Positions 25,699 to 34,378 of a stretch of DNA of 64,000 nt are shown piece after piece. Position 1 is the stretch's first letter. Each line of letters begins with the position of its first letter. The notes beneath the pieces were generated by a model. It ran no database searches, was not told where the DNA came from, and saw only the letters and a list, made by a program, of their open reading frames with translations. The stretch lies in assembly GCF_024172085.1 (NCBI RefSeq), contig NZ_JAMZDZ010000001.1:8246001-8310000 (forward strand). Reading direction: 5' to 3'. Made by a program: the position numbers and the translations under genes. Source of the stretch: Hamadaea flava (GTDB lineage Bacteria; Actinomycetota; Actinomycetes; Mycobacteriales; Micromonosporaceae).

Positions 25699-26736
25699 CT
25701 AGTCGGGCCGAAACAGCGCGCGTACGCCGACCAACCGCACCGGGCGCCGACGCTCGAACCGATCCAGGGCCGTCATCGCCGCCTCGACGATCGCCGCCTC
25801 GCCGGCCGGCTGCTCGGACAGGGTCCGCCCATGCGTCTCGGTGAGGAACGGGGCGTAGCGCACCTTCACCACGACCTGCTTGACGTCTCGGCCGTCGGCG
25901 AGTGCTGCTCGTCCGACGTCGGCCGCCATGCGGGCGACCTCGTCGCGTACGTCGGCCCAGTCGGTGAGATCTTCCTGAAAGGTGTGTTCCTGACCGGCCG
26001 ACCGCGACACCCAGACCTCGCCGGTCACCGGCGAATCGTCGCCGCCGTTGGCCAACCGCCACAGCCACGGCGCGGTGGCCGGCCCGAAGGCCACGGTCAG
26101 CTCGGCGGGGTTCGTCGCGGCCAACTCGCGTACCGTGTGGACGCCAAGCTCCGCGAGCTTCCGAGCCGTCTTCGGGCCGATGCCCCACAGCACGTCCGTG
26201 CCCCGATCGCCGAGCACCCCGAACCAGTTCGCGGCGGTCAGCCGGAACACGCCGTGCGGCTTGCCGAAGCCGGTCGCGATCTTCGCCTGCAGCTTCGTCT
26301 GGCCGATGCCGATGCTGCAGTCCAGCCTGGTCGTCAGGCGTACGCGGCGCTGAATCTCGCGCGCGAACACCTCCGGGTCGGGTACTCGCCGGAGGGCCTC
26401 GTGGCTCAGGAACGCCTCATCCCAGCCCAGCGGCTCGACCACCGCGCCGGAGCCGCGCAGGGTCGCGAACACCGAAGCGGAGGCCACCTCGTACGCCTGC
26501 CGGTCAACCGGCAGGAAGACGGCGTCAGGGCAACGGCGCGCGGCGGTCCGCAGCGGTTGACCGGAATGTACGCCGAAAGCCCGAGCCTCGTAGGAGGCGG
26601 TGCTGACGACACCCCGCTTGGTCGGGTCTCCGTCCCCACCGACGACCAGCGGGCGCCCACGCAGTTCGGGCCGCCGAAGGAGTTCGACGGCGGCGATGAA
26701 CTGGTCCATGTCGAGATGCAGGACCCACCCGGCCAT
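25699..26736 (-). CDS. dinB: DNA polymerase IV (Y-family translesion polymerase)
   Basis: This 345-residue Y-family polymerase shows the first metal-binding motif HLDMDQF at residues 7-13, the PTKRGVVSTASYEARAFGV segment, and the second acidic pair in GWDEAFL. It continues with the SIGIGQTKLQAKIA palm motif and a helix-hairpin-helix (LWGIGPKTARKLAELGVHTV). The usual serine before DEA is Trp/Gly here. The ATG at 26736 is preferred, since the upstream ATG at 26769 adds a short unrelated tail. No clear beta-clamp-binding peptide is seen at the C-terminus. It stands alone and would act in damage tolerance. Confidence 0.93.
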   Translation of the reverse strand: MAGWVLHLDMDQFIAAVELLRRPELRGRPLVVGGDGDPTKRGVVSTASYEARAFGVHSGQPLRTAARRCPDAVFLPVDRQAYEVASASVFATLRGSGAVVEPLGWDEAFLSHEALRRVPDPEVFAREIQRRVRLTTRLDCSIGIGQTKLQAKIATGFGKPHGVFRLTAANWFGVLGDRGTDVLWGIGPKTARKLAELGVHTVRELAATNPAELTVAFGPATAPWLWRLANGGDDSPVTGEVWVSRSAGQEHTFQEDLTDWADVRDEVARMAADVGRAALADGRDVKQVVVKVRYAPFLTETHGRTLSEQPAGEAAIVEAAMTALDRFERRRPVRLVGVRALFRPD

Positions 26737-26831
26737 ACAGCCATTGTTCCCACTTGATCCGGCGGACACTTCGCGAATCGCGTGACGAGCGTGAACCCCG
26801 AACGGGGTGACCGTCTCCCGGGATCACGCGA

Positions 26832-27075
26832 TCAGTCGCGTACGTAGTAGTGGCCGTTGGTGTCGTCATAGCGGCCGCCGGCCCGGCAGCACCGGCGGAA
26901 ACCGCCGCCCGGAACCACACGGACAGGGGTCCTTGCCGCCGAGCTTCTCGACCAGCTCGGTGTCGTGCCCGACGACGCGTACACCCCGCTTGACCTGGGT
27001 TTCGCTAGAGGGTACCCCCGGCGGCGTTTGCTGGTCGGCTCAAAAGGACGGCTCGACGTTCTCATACTGGCGCAT
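26832..27075 (-). pseudogene. SEC-C zinc-motif small protein gene, disrupted by three frame breaks
   Basis: A good ribosome site (GGGAGGT) precedes ATG, then MRQYENVEPSF runs into a TGA. Shifting frame at three homopolymers restores one ~80-residue protein: T4 read as T3 at ~27041, G5 read as G6 at ~27013, and T3 read as T2 near 26898. The restored middle reads [18 protein letters not shown] followed by the SEC-C metal-binding motif [15 protein letters not shown], and the end is [16 protein letters not shown] motifs bind zinc. All breaks lie in homopolymers, so either the gene is decaying or the assembly has local indel errors. Confidence 0.7.
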
Positions 27076-27163
27076 GGCGACCTCCCAAGATCTCGGCTGA
27101 GCTACGCACGATATGGCTTGCGGTGACGCCGAAGCCACCCGATTTCCAGGGCGCTCCGCCGAC

Positions 27164-27391
27164 CTATTGAAGCTCCACGACAGCCCGGACGACGCCGAAC
27201 GCCGTCAGGACGGCACCCACGAGGACGACGATCGCGCCGGAGAATCTCGTCGGTCCGGCGTCGCCGCGCCGATCGGCGAGTGAGCGCGCCCGCACAAGAA
27301 TGATCCCGCCACAGACCAACGCGAGTACGCCGACCACGATGGGGCCTAGATTCTGTCGCGCCCCGTCAGCGAAGTATCCGACGCTCATCAT
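27164..27391 (-). CDS. Small two-span membrane protein of unknown function
   Basis: This 75-residue protein starts at one of two adjacent ATGs (27391 or 27388), after GTGGAG. It has two hydrophobic segments (PIVVGVLALVCGGIILV and FSGAIVVLVGAVLTAFGVV) joined by a basic loop (RARSLADRRGD). No family is recognised. It stands alone between the broken SEC-C gene and a palindrome-rich spacer. Confidence 0.6.
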   Translation of the reverse strand: MMSVGYFADGARQNLGPIVVGVLALVCGGIILVRARSLADRRGDAGPTRFSGAIVVLVGAVLTAFGVVRAVVELQ

Positions 27392-27440
27392 TGCACTCCA
27401 CGGCAATCCATGGCCGGAAGCCTAGAGCCTTGACCGGCAA

Positions 27441-27466
27441 GATCATGTGCCCGTGGTCACATGATC
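27441..27466. repeat. Intergenic palindrome with GATCA-type arms
   Basis: GATCATGTG, 8-base loop, CACATGATC: perfect 9-base arms. It lies 50 bp upstream of the small membrane protein start and may be an operator, or a member of the GATCA palindrome family. Confidence 0.6.
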
Positions 27467-27513
27467 ACGACGGCGGCTGATGAGACCTGGCAGCCCGATC
27501 GTGAACCCAGCCA

Positions 27514-27565
27514 GATCAAGGTTCTGGGTCGAATCATGGCGCAAGATTCGACCAGAACCCTGATC
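27514..27565. terminator. GATCA-family inverted repeat downstream of the GH43 gene
   Basis: Arms of 22 and 21 bases (outer GATCA, inner TCGAATC) flank a 9-base loop, with one mismatch and one gap. It lies 42 bp past the GH43 stop on the minus strand, so it can serve as its terminator. The right arm closely matches the arm of the element at 48923-48948. Confidence 0.65.
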
Positions 27566-27606
27566 CAGCCCGAAAGGACGAGCGGGGAGGGGGAAGCGGG
27601 AGAGGG

Positions 27607-29115
27607 TCAGGAGGTGGGTTCACCTGAAGGGGCGGTGAGGCTCACCCCGAGTCCGACGGGCGTACCGAAATTCGGCGTCCCGTCGGCGTTCCACGAGATC
27701 TTCTGCGCCCGTGTCGACCGGTTCAGGTCGCAGTTGCCGGCGGACGAAGTGGTGGCGTGGTAGACGATCCAGTCTTCGGTGCCGTCGGGGGATTTGAAGA
27801 ACCCGTTGTGGCCTGGTCCGTACACTCCGGCGGCGTTGTTGCGGGTGAAGATCGGGTTCGCGGACTTGACCCAGGACGACGAGTTGAGCGGGTCGCCTCC
27901 GTTCCAGGTGAGCAGGCCCAGTTTGTAGTCCGGGGTGGAGCAGTGGCTCGCGGAGTAGACGATGAACGTCTTGCCGCCGTGCTGGATGACTTCGGCGCCT
28001 TCGTTGACCGCGCCGCCGACCGTCTCCCAGCTGTAGGTGGGTGTGGACAGCAGTCGCCGTGTTCCGGCCGCGGTCCACGGGTTGCTCAGCTGGCGGATGA
28101 ACATCGGCTGGGAACCGTTGTAGTAGGTGCCCAGCAGGTAGAGGTTGCCGTTGAGCTGCAGGATGCTCGGGTCCAGCTCCCAGGTGTTGTCCGAGGTCGG
28201 GTCGAGCAGGTCGGCCTTGAAGGCGTACGGGCCCATCGGGTCGAGGCCGGAGCTCTCCAAGACGTGGATGCGCTGGGTGCCGAGGTTGTAGGGCTCTACT
28301 CCGGCGACGTAATACAGGTACCAGCGCTGCCCGTTCGGGCCGTTGAGCAGATGGAACTCCGGCGCCCACATGGTGCCCGCGCCGTTGGGGTTGGTCAGGT
28401 TGAAGATCACCTGGTCGGTCGCGCTGGCCAGGCCGCGCAGCGTGGTCGCCTTGCGCATCGTGATGGTGCGGTTCCACGTGGTCGTGGCCAGGTAGTAGTA
28501 GCCGTTGTAATAGGTCAGCCAAGGGTCCGGGCCCTGCGCCTTCAGCGGATTCGTGAACGTGCCCGGTGTCGGCGTGGTGCCGCCGTTGAATCCGGGCAGT
28601 CGCCAGACCCGGCTGGTGGCGGTGCTACACGGCAGCTGCACCAGTCCGGTGTTCGACGCGGAGGAGCCGCCGTTCGGGACGATGCACTTGCCGGAGCTGG
28701 CCGAGACGACGTTGAACGTCTTGTCGGTGCCGCTGACGGTCACGGCGGTCAGCCGCCACTGCTGATTGGTACCGCCGTGGCAGCTCCACTGGATGATGGT
28801 GGCGTTGTCGGCGGTGGAGGCCCCGTAGACGTCGACGCACTTGCCGGCGTTGAGGGTGTTGATGGTGTAGAGATCCGTGGAGCCGGACACCGGGGTGAAC
28901 GTGAAGGTCTGGTTCGTGCCGGAGTTGCAGCCGTACTGCAGCAGCTGCACTCCGTTGGTGGCGGAGCCGTTGGGCAGGTCCACGCAGTTGCCGCCGTTCT
29001 GATTCACGGCGGTGCTGCTGAACGTGACGATCGCCTGGGCGGGCGTCGGGAATCCGAGACTCGCCAGCACCATCAGCGGTACGGCGAGCAGGGACAGGCG
29101 GCGGGGACTTCGCAT
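27607..29115 (-). CDS. Secreted GH43 arabinofuranosidase with N-terminal ricin-type lectin domain
   Basis: This 502-residue protein starts at an ATG after GAAGGA; upstream in-frame starts give an implausible tail. A Sec signal (RRLSLLAVPLMVLA to PAQA) precedes a ricin B/CBM13 domain with repeats such as CVDLPNGSATNGVQLLQYGC, CVDVYGASTADNATIIQWSC and CIVPNGGSS. The GH43 five-blade propeller starts near residue 185. Likely catalytic residues lie in QGPDPWLTYYNGYYYL (base Asp), TWELDPSILQLNG (Asp) and GGAVNEGAEVIQ (acid Glu). The sequence resembles exo-acting arabinofuranosidases such as the GH43_26 group. It lies downstream of the furanose importer genes. Confidence 0.92.
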   Translation of the reverse strand: MRSPRRLSLLAVPLMVLASLGFPTPAQAIVTFSSTAVNQNGGNCVDLPNGSATNGVQLLQYGCNSGTNQTFTFTPVSGSTDLYTINTLNAGKCVDVYGASTADNATIIQWSCHGGTNQQWRLTAVTVSGTDKTFNVVSASSGKCIVPNGGSSASNTGLVQLPCSTATSRVWRLPGFNGGTTPTPGTFTNPLKAQGPDPWLTYYNGYYYLATTTWNRTITMRKATTLRGLASATDQVIFNLTNPNGAGTMWAPEFHLLNGPNGQRWYLYYVAGVEPYNLGTQRIHVLESSGLDPMGPYAFKADLLDPTSDNTWELDPSILQLNGNLYLLGTYYNGSQPMFIRQLSNPWTAAGTRRLLSTPTYSWETVGGAVNEGAEVIQHGGKTFIVYSASHCSTPDYKLGLLTWNGGDPLNSSSWVKSANPIFTRNNAAGVYGPGHNGFFKSPDGTEDWIVYHATTSSAGNCDLNRSTRAQKISWNADGTPNFGTPVGLGVSLTAPSGEPTS

Positions 29116-29215
29116 CGGTCCACATCCTTCGGCGGGTAGGCGGAAGCTGACAAGCCTCGCGGTGAAGGCCTCCAGAACCGGCTGCCTACCCGGACACCGC
29201 TGTGGTTGTCCCACT

Positions 29216-29237
29216 ATATCAGTACATCAACTGATAT
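29216..29237. promoter_or_regulatory. Operator-like inverted repeat upstream of the GH43 gene
   Basis: ATATCAGT-ACATCA-ACTGATAT is a perfect 8-base inverted repeat with a 6-base spacer in an AT-rich island, about 100 bp upstream of the GH43 start. The half-site differs from the LacI operators in this window, so another regulator is implied. Confidence 0.55.
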
Positions 29238-29257
29238 CGAAATACTGCGGGGAGATC

Positions 29258-29399
29258 GTCGGGAGCCGACGATCAACACGTTAAACGGCCCACGAATGTC
29301 GGCTACCGACGATCATGGAGGTCGGAACCGCCACGAACGTCGGAGGCCGACGATCATGGGGGCGGAACCGCCATGAACGTCGGCAGCCGACGATCATGG
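29258..29399. repeat. Tandem array of four hairpins with conserved stem and variable loop
   Basis: Four copies, spaced 40-41 bases apart, each contain GTCGG-NNN-CCGACGATCA. The 3-base loops all differ: GAG, CTA, AGG and CAG. Copies 2-4 also share GATCATGG, and the gaps hold GGAACCGCCA. On the minus strand the array starts 8 bases after the stop of the last importer gene. It also lies upstream of the GH43 promoter region, so it could be a terminator, an mRNA 3' stabiliser or a protein-binding array. Confidence 0.75.
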
Positions 29400-29406
29400 C
29401 GGGGGG

Positions 29407-30387
29407 TTAGGTGGGGCGGCGGGCGGCGATGAGCCGCTGGAGCAGGATGAACACGAACAGCAGGATGCCGATGACCATCTTGGTCCACCACGACGAGAGG
29501 GTTCCCTCGAAGGTGATGATGGTCTGGATCAGGCCCAGCGCCAGTACGCCGAGCGCGGTGCCCCAGACGTAACCGGTGCCGCCGGTGAGCAGCGTACCGC
29601 CGATGACGACGGCGGCGATCACGGTCAGCTCCATGCCGATGGCGTGCAGGCTGTTGCCTGACGGCAGGTAGAAGGTGAACAGGACGCCGCCCAGCGCCGA
29701 GCACAGGCCGCTGATCGTGTAGACGGCGATGCGCGTACGCCCGACGGGTAGCCCCATGAGCAGCGCGGACTGCGGGTTGCCGCCGACAGCGTACGCGTCG
29801 CGCCCGAGTTTGGTGAACGCCAGCACGAGCGCTGCGATCACGACGACCGCGACGGCGATGAGCACGCTCCAGGTCACTTTCAGCGACCCGAATTTGAGCG
29901 ACCTGCCCATGTAGGTCCAGAAGGGATCGTTGATCGGGATGGAGGAGGTGCTGATGGCGTAGCAGATGCCGCGGGCGAGGAACATCCCGGCGAGGGTGAC
30001 GATGAACGGCTGGATCTCGAAGAAGTGGATGATGCAGCCCATGCCGAAGCCGAGTGCGGCGCCGACCGCCAGCCCGGCGAGGATCACCAGCGGCACCGGC
30101 CAGTGTGCCTGTTCCAGCAGCACCGCGGTCAGCATCGTCGTCAGGGCGACGACGGAGCCGACCGACAGGTCGATGCCGCCGGTCAGGATCACGAAGGTCA
30201 TGCCGACCGCGACCACGAGGATGAACGCGTTGTCGATGAAGACGTTCAGGATTATCTGCGGGTCGTTGAAGCCGATGTAGCGCAGCGAGCCCAGCCCGTA
30301 CATCAGGGCCAGCAGGCCCAGCGTCGCGAGCACCGGGATGTGCCGCTCCTGCGGCCGCCATCGCTGTCGGACGGGCACGGTGGTCAT
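29407..30387 (-). CDS. yjfF: Furanose ABC transporter permease (YjfF-like)
   Basis: This 326-residue inner-membrane permease of the BPD_transp_2 (ribose/galactose) type has about nine spans and the family hallmark TGGIDLSVGSVVALT near residue 69. Its start ATG overlaps the preceding permease stop by four bases (ATGA), which indicates translational coupling. It is the last gene of a YtfQRT-YjfF-type operon, and the symbol is assigned from homology and order. In Escherichia coli this system imports galactofuranose. In Shewanella, relatives import L-arabinose, which fits the surrounding arabinosidases (inference). Confidence 0.9.
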   Translation of the reverse strand: MTTVPVRQRWRPQERHIPVLATLGLLALMYGLGSLRYIGFNDPQIILNVFIDNAFILVVAVGMTFVILTGGIDLSVGSVVALTTMLTAVLLEQAHWPVPLVILAGLAVGAALGFGMGCIIHFFEIQPFIVTLAGMFLARGICYAISTSSIPINDPFWTYMGRSLKFGSLKVTWSVLIAVAVVVIAALVLAFTKLGRDAYAVGGNPQSALLMGLPVGRTRIAVYTISGLCSALGGVLFTFYLPSGNSLHAIGMELTVIAAVVIGGTLLTGGTGYVWGTALGVLALGLIQTIITFEGTLSSWWTKMVIGILLFVFILLQRLIAARRPT

Positions 30388-31451
30388 GCGGGCACCTCGA
30401 TCTTGGCGGGCTCGGACGGCGTCGCCGGGGTGGATCGCGGGCGCCGCCCGAAGACCTTGGCCCGGAACGCGGGGGACTGGATCAGGCACACGATCGTCAC
30501 GACGACCGCCTTGAACAGCATCGTCGTCTCCGGCGGGATGCCGACGGTGTAGACGGTCGTCGACAGCGCCTGGATGATGAGCGCGCCGAGGACGGTGCCG
30601 CCGAGCGAGAACCGCCCGCCGCCGAGCGACGTCCCGCCGATCACGACGGCCAGGATCGCGTCCAGCTCGTACCACAGGCCCGCGTTGTTGCCGTCGGCGC
30701 TGTGCACGTTCGAGCTGATCATCAGGCCCGCGATGCCCGCGCATAGGCCGCAGAACAGGTAGACCATGACCATGATCCCGCGGGCCCGGATGCCCGCGAG
30801 CCGGCTGGCCTCCGCGTTGCCTCCGGTCGCTTCGATGAGTACGCCCAACGCAGTGCGCCGGGCCAGGACAGCGGTGACGGCGATCATGACGACGGCCACG
30901 AGCACGGAGAAGGGGAGCGTCGCGAGGTATCCGCCGCCGATCAGCTCGTAGGGGTCGCTGTTGACGGTGATGATCTGCCCGTCGGTGATGAGCTGGGCGA
31001 TGCCCCGGCCGCCGACCATGAGGATGAGCGTGGCGATGATGGGCTGGATGCCGATCCCGGCGACGAGGAAGCCGTTCCACAGGCCGAGCACCAGTGACAA
31101 CGCCAGGGCCAGCCCGACGGCGACCAGTACGCCGCCGACCGAGTTCTGGTCGCCCTGGTCGCTGATCACCAGGCAGGCGAGCGCGCCGCTGATGGCGATG
31201 GTCGAGCCGACCGACAGGTCGATGCCCCGGGTGGCGATGACGACGGTCATCCCGAGGGACACGACGACCAGCGGCGCGCCCAGTCGCAGGATGTCGATCA
31301 GGCTGCCGTAGAGGTGGCCTGCGCGTACCTCGATGTGCAGGAAGTTGGGCGTGAACGCGACATTGCCCAGCACGAGGACGGCGAGTACCAGGGCCGGCCA
31401 GAACAGGCGGTGGGTCGCGGCGGTGCGGGCCGCCGTGGCTAGACGAGTCAT
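30384..31451 (-). CDS. ytfT: Furanose ABC transporter permease (YtfT-like)
   Basis: This 355-residue permease has the family motif TRGIDLSVGSTIAISGA and about nine membrane spans. A long extracytoplasmic region lies around TDGQIITVNSDPYELIGGGY, and the C-terminus is basic and Pro-rich. Its start overlaps the ATPase stop by four bases (ATGA), and its own stop overlaps the next permease start in the same way. It pairs with the YjfF-like permease to form the membrane channel of the importer. Confidence 0.9.
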   Translation of the reverse strand: MTRLATAARTAATHRLFWPALVLAVLVLGNVAFTPNFLHIEVRAGHLYGSLIDILRLGAPLVVVSLGMTVVIATRGIDLSVGSTIAISGALACLVISDQGDQNSVGGVLVAVGLALALSLVLGLWNGFLVAGIGIQPIIATLILMVGGRGIAQLITDGQIITVNSDPYELIGGGYLATLPFSVLVAVVMIAVTAVLARRTALGVLIEATGGNAEASRLAGIRARGIMVMVYLFCGLCAGIAGLMISSNVHSADGNNAGLWYELDAILAVVIGGTSLGGGRFSLGGTVLGALIIQALSTTVYTVGIPPETTMLFKAVVVTIVCLIQSPAFRAKVFGRRPRSTPATPSEPAKIEVPA

Positions 31452-32986
31452 GCTGCAGCTCCTGGTGAGACATCCGCTCCGTGCGCGATCGTCTGCAGGA
31501 CGCGATCGGCGTCGAGGTCGTCGGTGTTGGCCAGCTGGGCGACGAGTTTGCGGTCCCGCAGTACGCCGACCTTGTGGCTCAGCCGCAGCACCTCTTCGAG
31601 TTCGGCCGAGATGAATAGCACCGCGAGGCCGTCGCGGGACAGTCCGGCGACCAGCTTCTGGATCTCGGCCTTGGCACCGACGTCGATGCCCCGGGTCGGC
31701 TCGTCGAGGATGAGCAGTTTCGGTTCGGTGATGAGCCAGCGGGCCAGCAGCACCTTCTGCTGATTGCCGCCGGACAGGTTGCGCACCGGCAGGTCCGGGT
31801 CGGAGGGACGGATCTGCAACGCCGAGATGTATTTGGCGACCAGTTCGTCCTGCGTGCGTCGCGGAATCGGGCGCGTCCATCCGCGTACCGCTTGAAGTGC
31901 GAGGACGATGTTCTCCCGGACCGTGAGCTCCTCGACGAGGCCCTCGGTGCGGCGGTTCTCGGAGCAGAACGCGATGGCGTGGGCCATCGCGGCGCGGGGG
32001 CTGCGCAGGGTGACCGGCGTGCCGTTGAGCTGGAGCCGGCCGTGGTCGGCGCGATCGGCGCCGAACAGCAGCCGCGCGACCTCGGTACGCCCGGAGCCGA
32101 GCAGGCCGGCCAGGCCGACCACCTCGCCGGGGTGGATGGTGAGGTCGAACGGTGCGATGGAGCCTTTGCGGCCCAGCTCCACCGTCTCGACCAGGGGGAA
32201 GCCGGACTCCAGCGCGGACAGTTCCGGCCGGGGCTGGTCTTCGAGCTGTTCCAGGGTGGTCAGCTCCTTGCCGATCATCGCGGTCACGAGGTCCACATGC
32301 GACAGCTCGGCGGTCGGGTACTCGCCGACGAGGCGGCCGTTGCGCAGCACCGTGATCCGGTCGGCGATCTCGTAGACCTGATCGAGGAAGTGCGTGACGA
32401 ACAGGATCGCGACGCCTTCGTCCTTCAGCTCGCGCATCACCGCGAACAGCTGCTGGACCTCGGTCGTGTCGAGGCTGGAGGTGGGCTCGTCGAGGATGAG
32501 CACCTTGGCCTCGATGTCGATCGCGCGGGCGATCGCGACCATCTGCTGGACGGCCAACGAATAGGTGCCCAGCGCGACGGTCACGTCGATGTCGAGCCGC
32601 AGCCGCTGGAGCAGGTCGCGGGAGCGCCGCCGGATCGCCGTCCAGTCGATGCGGCCGAACTTTCGAGGCTGGCGGCCGATGAAGATGTTCTCGGCGACCG
32701 AGAGGTTGGCGCAGAGGTTGATCTCCTGGTAGACCGGGCTGACCCCGGCCTGCTGGGCCTGCAGCGGACTGCCGAACCGCACCGGACGCCCGGCGAGCGC
32801 GATGTCACCGGAGTCGATGCTGTACGCCCCGGTGAGCACCTTGATCAAGGTGGACTTGCCGGCGCCGTTCTCGCCCATGAGGGCGTGCACCTCACCGGGG
32901 AACAGCCGGAAGTCGACCCCGTCGAGCGCGCGTACGCCGGGGAACTGCTTGCTGATCCCGGTCATGGTGAGGACCGGTTGGCTCAT
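31448..32986 (-). CDS. ytfR: Sugar ABC transporter ATPase with two nucleotide-binding domains (YtfR-like)
   Basis: This 512-residue cytoplasmic ATPase has two fused domains. The first has Walker A GENGAGKS (38-45), a degenerate signature (SLAVQQMVAIARA) and Walker B VLILDEPTSSL. The second has a degenerate Walker A (LGSGRTE) with a canonical LSGGNQQKVLLARW and LLILDEPTRGIDVGAK, the usual pattern in RbsA/YtfR proteins. The start at 32986 is chosen for GGGAG 8 nt upstream. It lies 62 bp downstream of the binding-protein gene and is coupled to the permeases. Confidence 0.94.
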   Translation of the reverse strand: MSQPVLTMTGISKQFPGVRALDGVDFRLFPGEVHALMGENGAGKSTLIKVLTGAYSIDSGDIALAGRPVRFGSPLQAQQAGVSPVYQEINLCANLSVAENIFIGRQPRKFGRIDWTAIRRRSRDLLQRLRLDIDVTVALGTYSLAVQQMVAIARAIDIEAKVLILDEPTSSLDTTEVQQLFAVMRELKDEGVAILFVTHFLDQVYEIADRITVLRNGRLVGEYPTAELSHVDLVTAMIGKELTTLEQLEDQPRPELSALESGFPLVETVELGRKGSIAPFDLTIHPGEVVGLAGLLGSGRTEVARLLFGADRADHGRLQLNGTPVTLRSPRAAMAHAIAFCSENRRTEGLVEELTVRENIVLALQAVRGWTRPIPRRTQDELVAKYISALQIRPSDPDLPVRNLSGGNQQKVLLARWLITEPKLLILDEPTRGIDVGAKAEIQKLVAGLSRDGLAVLFISAELEEVLRLSHKVGVLRDRKLVAQLANTDDLDADRVLQTIAHGADVSPGAAA

Positions 32987-33048
32987 GGCCGCTACTCCCA
33001 ATCTCCGCCTACGCGGGCGGGGCGTCGCCACCCCGCCCGCGCTCGGGC

Positions 33049-34026
33049 CTAGTACTTGCGCTCCGGCAGGGCGGCCTTGGCCTGCTCCTGCGTGAAGGTG
33101 GTCTCGTTGGTGACGATGCGCTTCTCGACGCTCTCACCGTTCTTGACCTTCTTGACCAGCTCCATCAGCTGCGGGCCGAGCAGCGGGCTGCACTCCGCGA
33201 TGAAGTTGATCTTTCCGTCGGCCAGCGCCTGCATGCCGTCGTGGACCGCGTCGATCGTGATGATCTTGATGTCGATGCCCGGCTTCTTGCCGGCCGCCTC
33301 GATCGCCTCGATCGCGCCCAGGCCCATGTCGTCGTTGTGCGCGAAGAGCACGTCGATGTCCTGGTGCGCCTTCAGGAAGGCCTCCATGACCTCCTTGCCC
33401 TTGGCCCGGGTGAAGTCACCGGTCTGCGACGCCACGACCTTGAACTTGGAGTCCTTGGCGATGATGTCGCCGAAGCCCTTCTTGCGGTCGTTGGCCGGCG
33501 CGGAACCGGTGGTGCCCTGCAGCTCGACGATGTTCACCGGGTCGGTCTTGCCCTCGTACTGCTTGACCAGCCACTCGCCGGCGAGGTTGCCCTCCTTGAT
33601 GAAGTCCGAGCCCAGGAAGGTCTGGTAGAGCGAGGTGTCGGGCGAGTCGATCGCGCGGTCCGTGAGGATGACCGGGATCTTCGCCTCCTTCGCCTCGTTG
33701 AGCACCGCGTCCCAGCCCGACTCGACCACCGGCGAGAAGGCGATGACGTCGACCTTCTGGGCGATGAACGAGCGGATCGCCTGGATCTGGTTCTCCTGCT
33801 TCTGCTGGGCGTCGGAGAACTTCAGGTCGATGCCGGCGGCGGCCGCCGCTTCCTGGACCGACTTCGTGTTCGCCGTACGCCATCCGCTTTCGGCGCCCAC
33901 CTGAGAGAAGCCGAGGGTGAGCTTGCCGTCGTCGCTGCTGCCGCCCGGCTCCTTCTTCGAGCAGGCGGCCAGCCCCGCAACCGCGATCACGGCGGCTAGC
34001 AGGACGGTTGTAGACTTCCTTAACAC
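33049..34026 (-). CDS. ytfQ: Furanose-binding lipoprotein (YtfQ-like)
   Basis: This 325-residue lipoprotein has a GTG start with AAGGAG upstream and a lipobox LAAC at about residues 19-22. The mature part begins LTLGFSQVGAESGWRTANT and carries QQKQENQIQAIRSFIAQKVD, both close to E. coli YtfQ, the galactofuranose binder. It should capture a pentose or hexose furanose and deliver it to the two permeases. L-arabinofuranose is the likely substrate because four arabinofuranosidase genes lie in the window; this is inference. Confidence 0.92.
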   Translation of the reverse strand: MLRKSTTVLLAAVIAVAGLAACSKKEPGGSSDDGKLTLGFSQVGAESGWRTANTKSVQEAAAAAGIDLKFSDAQQKQENQIQAIRSFIAQKVDVIAFSPVVESGWDAVLNEAKEAKIPVILTDRAIDSPDTSLYQTFLGSDFIKEGNLAGEWLVKQYEGKTDPVNIVELQGTTGSAPANDRKKGFGDIIAKDSKFKVVASQTGDFTRAKGKEVMEAFLKAHQDIDVLFAHNDDMGLGAIEAIEAAGKKPGIDIKIITIDAVHDGMQALADGKINFIAECSPLLGPQLMELVKKVKNGESVEKRIVTNETTFTQEQAKAALPERKY

Positions 34027-34378
34027 TGTTCACTCTCCTTCAAGGCTGGACCCGGTCGGCAAACCGGGCCGCCGAAAATGGGCTGACGCTTTGTCCCTTG
34101 TGGAGCTGTGTGCGGTGGTACGCGGCCGGCGGGTTCAGCGCCGGCCGCTTTCTGTTCTCGCCGCTCTGCTCAGCGGCGCGTCTTCGGCGGGATGGGGCGG
34201 TGAGCCGGTGGTCCGGGCCGCCGGAACGGTCAGGTGGGCGTCGACTCCCACGCCGACCGCCGTCCCCTCCGGCGGCCCGGGCCACACGGCGGCTGAACGC
34301 TGCCGGAACAGCGGTCCTCGATGTTAGCGCTCTCATTCATCGGGGCGAGTCTCCTGCGTCGGGCCGGTCACTGGGGAA
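34027..34378. promoter_or_regulatory. 352-bp spacer: importer promoter region
   Basis: No gene is supported here. The spacer separates the lacI stop from the ytfQ-like GTG and must hold the importer promoter and a long leader. A LacI-type operator lies at 34322-34335, and AAGGAG lies just before the GTG. I cannot assign -10 and -35 boxes with confidence. Confidence 0.55.
34322..34335. promoter_or_regulatory. Probable LacI operator upstream of the furanose importer
   Basis: TGTTAGCGCTCTCA has the AGCGCT core typical of LacI operators and matches the site at 35448-35461 at 12 of 14 positions. It lies 296 bp upstream of the ytfQ-like start. Confidence 0.6.

Noticed and set aside
29258-29399. 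CRISPR-like repeat array
   Set aside because: The variable part is only 3 bases, the units are 40-41 bp with no unique spacers of normal length, and no cas gene is present.
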